Source: JAGMXM01 sp964458325 (GTDB lineage Bacteria > Verrucomicrobiota > Verrucomicrobiia > Limisphaerales > UBA1319). Taken from it: a DNA stretch of 17,639 nt. The position numbers were made by a program, and so were the translations under genes. The first letter of the stretch is position 1. Each line of letters opens with the position of its first letter. Positions 15,597-17,639 of the stretch are shown here, piece after piece. The DNA lies in assembly GCA_964458325.1 (NCBI GenBank), contig CAYWIM010000093.1:1-17639 (forward strand), given 5' to 3'. Below the pieces are notes generated by a model. It was not told where the DNA came from and did no database searches. It saw only the letters and a program-made list of their open reading frames with translations.

Positions 15597-15666
15597 ACGG
15601 GGCCGGCCATGGGCGTGTGCTGCGGCGAGAGTAGTCGAAGCCGGACCGCAGACGCCGGAGGAATCG

Positions 15667-15694
15667 GCCTGGCTGGCGGGTCAGGTTTCTTTTT
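15667..15694 (+). terminator. Intrinsic terminator after acpS
   Basis: CCTGGC (15668-15673) pairs with GTCAGG (15680-15685) around a 6-base loop, with one further G-T pair outside, followed by TTTCTTTTT (15686-15694). It fits the end of the pdxJ-acpS transcript. Its 3' arm and T-run lie within the stop codon and last codons of the convergent transporter gene. Confidence 0.5.
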
Positions 15695-17576
15695 GGAGGT
15701 AGGTTTTCCCGTGGTAGCGCGAGGCCAGCAGCAGGAACAGGAATGCAGCAGCGGCCATGAGGCCGGCGAAGACCCAGAAAAAGGTGGCGAGCGACAGGCG
15801 CTGGAGGGGGGCGAGGAGGGCGACGAGGACATTGCCGACCGTGACGCATAGCTGCCAGCAACCGAGGATCGTGGATTTCATGGCGCGGGGCGCCTGGGTA
15901 TAGGCGAACTCGATCCCGGTGACGGAGACGAGGACTTCGGCGGTGGTCAGGAGCATGAAAGGAATGAGCTGCCAGAACACGTGGATGCGCCCCGGGCCAG
16001 CGGTGTCGATTTGGGCCTGGAGGAGGGCCACGGCAACAAAGGACGAGGCGGCGATGAACATGCCGACGGCCATGCGGGTGAGGGGGGCGAGGGGGCGGCC
16101 GCGGCGCGCGCACGGATCGAGGATGGCGGCGTTGAGCGCGGGGATGACGATCATGACAATGAGCGGATTGAGGGCGGCGATTTGGGCGGGCAGCAGCTCG
16201 ATGGAGCGGGTGCCTCCATAGACCGCCTGCAGAAAGGCTGCGACCAATCCCCAGAGGACAAGGCCGGCGAGCGCGGCGATCACGACGGATCGCGAGACGG
16301 GGCGATTGGACACCCATCGGAACAAACCGATCGCGCCAGCCAGCGCGCCGAGAATCGTTCCGGGAACGACCCAGCCGTTCCAGAGGACGGTGGGCACCGT
16401 GAAGGCGAGGTTCATGGACTTGGCCTGCTCGATCCAGGTGGATGAGTGCTGATCGAAGAGGGCCCAGAAGACGCTGACCATGGAGAAGACCAGCAGGATG
16501 CGAAAGACGGCGGGCGGGCCTTCGGCGGCTTCCTCGCCGAACCGGCGGCGGGCGGGGGCCCAGAAGTCATCGGTGGAGGATCGTGTCCGGCGTTGGCGGA
16601 GGCTAAAGAGGAGGATGGAAAGAAAGCCGGTATCGGTTTGGATGCGCTGGCGCAAGCGGAACAAGGCGAGCCCGGCCAGGGGGGCGGCCAGGGCCAGGAG
16701 AGCGTAGGGCCAGTAGTGCCGGGCTATGCTCGCGGCGGCCTGGGCGACTGCGCCCGAGGAACCGTTCATCGCGGCCGACACGATCTGCTCGGCGGCGGCA
16801 GCTCCCACTCCCACCACCACCAGCACGGGGACGATCAAGAGCGAGGAGGTGATAAAATCCAGGAATCCCAGCCGGCCGCCGGGCTGGGGGGGGATGCGCA
16901 CAAAGCGTTTTCGGCCGAGCCAGAACACGAGAGTGGCGACGGCCATGAGGACGCCCGGGACACCAAAGGCGACCTCGGCACCCCAGCGCTGGTATAGGAA
17001 CGGCGTCAGCAGGCTGGCGAAGAAGGAGCCGAAATTGATGATGAAATAGAAGACCTGGAAGACGCGGGTGACGAGGTGGCTGTTGCGGGCCGTGAACTGG
17101 TCGCCGACGTTGGCGGACACGCATGGCTTGATGCCTCCGGAGCCGAGCGCGATCAGGGCCAGGCCGGCGAAGGCGGCGGATTGGGCCCACGGGATGTTGC
17201 CGGCGGCGCCGGAGCGGCCGGCCAGGGCCATCGCGCCGTGCCCGGCGCAGTAAATGAGGGAAACCCAGAGAATGACCCGGTACTTTCCCAGGAGGCGGTC
17301 CGCGAGGATGGCGCCGATCATCGGGAAGAGGTAGACGCCGGCCATGAACAGGTGCGTGATTTGGGTGGCGCGCACCTTCGAGGCGGCGAGCAGCTCGGGA
17401 TCGATCGTGGGCTCGGCGGCAAATCCAACGAAGAGGCCGACCAGGTAGATATAGAGGATCTGGCGCATCCCGTAAAACGAGAAGCGTTCCGCACCCTCGT
17501 TGCCGACGATGTAGGGGATGCCAGGCGGGAACCGGTCATCGCGGACCGGGGCGGCGGGCGAGGAGGAATCAGGCAT
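15681..17576 (-). CDS. POT/PTR2-family proton-dependent oligopeptide transporter
   Basis: Inner-membrane major-facilitator protein of 631 residues that imports di- or tripeptides or related substrates with protons. The ExxER proton-coupling motif is EGAERFSFYG (Glu27, Glu30, Arg31) at the start of the first helix. Other family blocks are GSGGIKPCVSANVGDQF (145-161) and FYFIINFGSFFASLL (176-190), the PTR2 signature. Many hydrophobic helices are evident (ILYIYLVGLFVGF, LIVPVLVVVGVGAAAA, LIPFMLLTTAEVLVSVTGI). It is longer than many bacterial members (about 450-550 residues), owing to long loops near residues 255-350. The ATG at 17574-17576 precedes MPDSSSPAAPVRDDRFPPGI; no good ribosome binding site is seen. 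The C-terminus ends in HGKTYLQKET. It converges with acpS. Substrate specificity is not readable. Confidence 0.5.
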   Translation of the reverse strand: MPDSSSPAAPVRDDRFPPGIPYIVGNEGAERFSFYGMRQILYIYLVGLFVGFAAEPTIDPELLAASKVRATQITHLFMAGVYLFPMIGAILADRLLGKYRVILWVSLIYCAGHGAMALAGRSGAAGNIPWAQSAAFAGLALIALGSGGIKPCVSANVGDQFTARNSHLVTRVFQVFYFIINFGSFFASLLTPFLYQRWGAEVAFGVPGVLMAVATLVFWLGRKRFVRIPPQPGGRLGFLDFITSSLLIVPVLVVVGVGAAAAEQIVSAAMNGSSGAVAQAAASIARHYWPYALLALAAPLAGLALFRLRQRIQTDTGFLSILLFSLRQRRTRSSTDDFWAPARRRFGEEAAEGPPAVFRILLVFSMVSVFWALFDQHSSTWIEQAKSMNLAFTVPTVLWNGWVVPGTILGALAGAIGLFRWVSNRPVSRSVVIAALAGLVLWGLVAAFLQAVYGGTRSIELLPAQIAALNPLIVMIVIPALNAAILDPCARRGRPLAPLTRMAVGMFIAASSFVAVALLQAQIDTAGPGRIHVFWQLIPFMLLTTAEVLVSVTGIEFAYTQAPRAMKSTILGCWQLCVTVGNVLVALLAPLQRLSLATFFWVFAGLMAAAAFLFLLLASRYHGKTYLQKET

Positions 17577-17639
17577 GAGAGTCGGCTAAGGGTCTGTGCA
17601 AAAATTAATTCCGATTTTGCTGGAGGGGATTGGGCGGGC
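17577..17639 (-). other. AT-rich leader of the transporter gene
   Basis: The region upstream of the transporter holds the most AT-rich stretch near the window edge (AAAATTAATTCCGATTTT, about 17600-17617), including AAAAT and ATTTT as a short inverted repeat. It probably contains the transporter promoter, but I could not pick a convincing -35/-10 pair before the window ends. Confidence 0.5.

Noticed and set aside
1..17639. CRISPR array, insertion sequence, tRNA or defence island
   Set aside because: No regularly spaced direct repeats, transposase or integrase, tRNA-like fold or known defence gene was recognised on either strand.

Overview
This is a GC-rich bacterial chromosomal window of mostly single-copy, non-mobile genes. 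The gene set points to the Verrucomicrobiota or a close PVC relative. Evidence for this is a secreted Gfo/Idh/MocA oxidoreductase followed by a secreted HEAT-repeat protein, a small HNH protein of a type I associate with Verrucomicrobia and Planctomycetes, a GT4 glycosyltransferase with a Cys-rich N-terminal motif, and Shine-Dalgarno sequences that are weak or absent at several starts. The assignment is by recollection of families, without any search, and I hold it at moderate confidence.

Layout. Positions 1-3257 (+) hold the 3' part of a Gfo/Idh/MocA oxidoreductase, cut by the window edge, and a secreted HEAT-repeat protein, probably one transcription unit. Positions 3411-5794 (-) hold a GT4 glycosyltransferase followed by a TonB-like periplasm-spanning protein. 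Facing away from it, 5887-9691 (+) holds a secreted papain-like (C39-type) protein, a secreted eight-repeat PQQ-type beta-propeller and a second GT4 glycosyltransferase, the last two overlapping by 4 bases. The short region between the divergent glycosyltransferase and C39 genes contains plausible back-to-back promoters.

The centre holds the RNase P RNA gene rnpB (about 9925-10313). Its P1, P2, P3, P4 and P19 helices can be traced. Only 12 bases later comes thiC (10326-12104, +). The gap has no room for a TPP riboswitch and none was seen upstream, so thiC may be read from the rnpB transcript. A convergent HNH gene (12071-12688, -) overlaps the thiC end by 34 bases and has a near-consensus promoter.

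Positions 12814-15596 (+) form a compact cluster: a secreted protein of unknown function, pdxJ (vitamin B6) and acpS (carrier-protein activation). pdxJ and acpS overlap by 4 bases. An intrinsic terminator follows, overlapping the last codons of a convergent POT-family peptide transporter (15681-17576, -).

I see no CRISPR array, insertion sequence, prophage, integrase, tRNA or obvious defence island. The observations most worth following are the rnpB-thiC arrangement, a change in G/C strand asymmetry at the rnpB locus that gene orientation does not explain, the C39/propeller/glycosyltransferase cluster, the uncharacterised protein ahead of pdxJ, and the stand-alone HNH gene. I cannot claim a clearly new system from this sequence.
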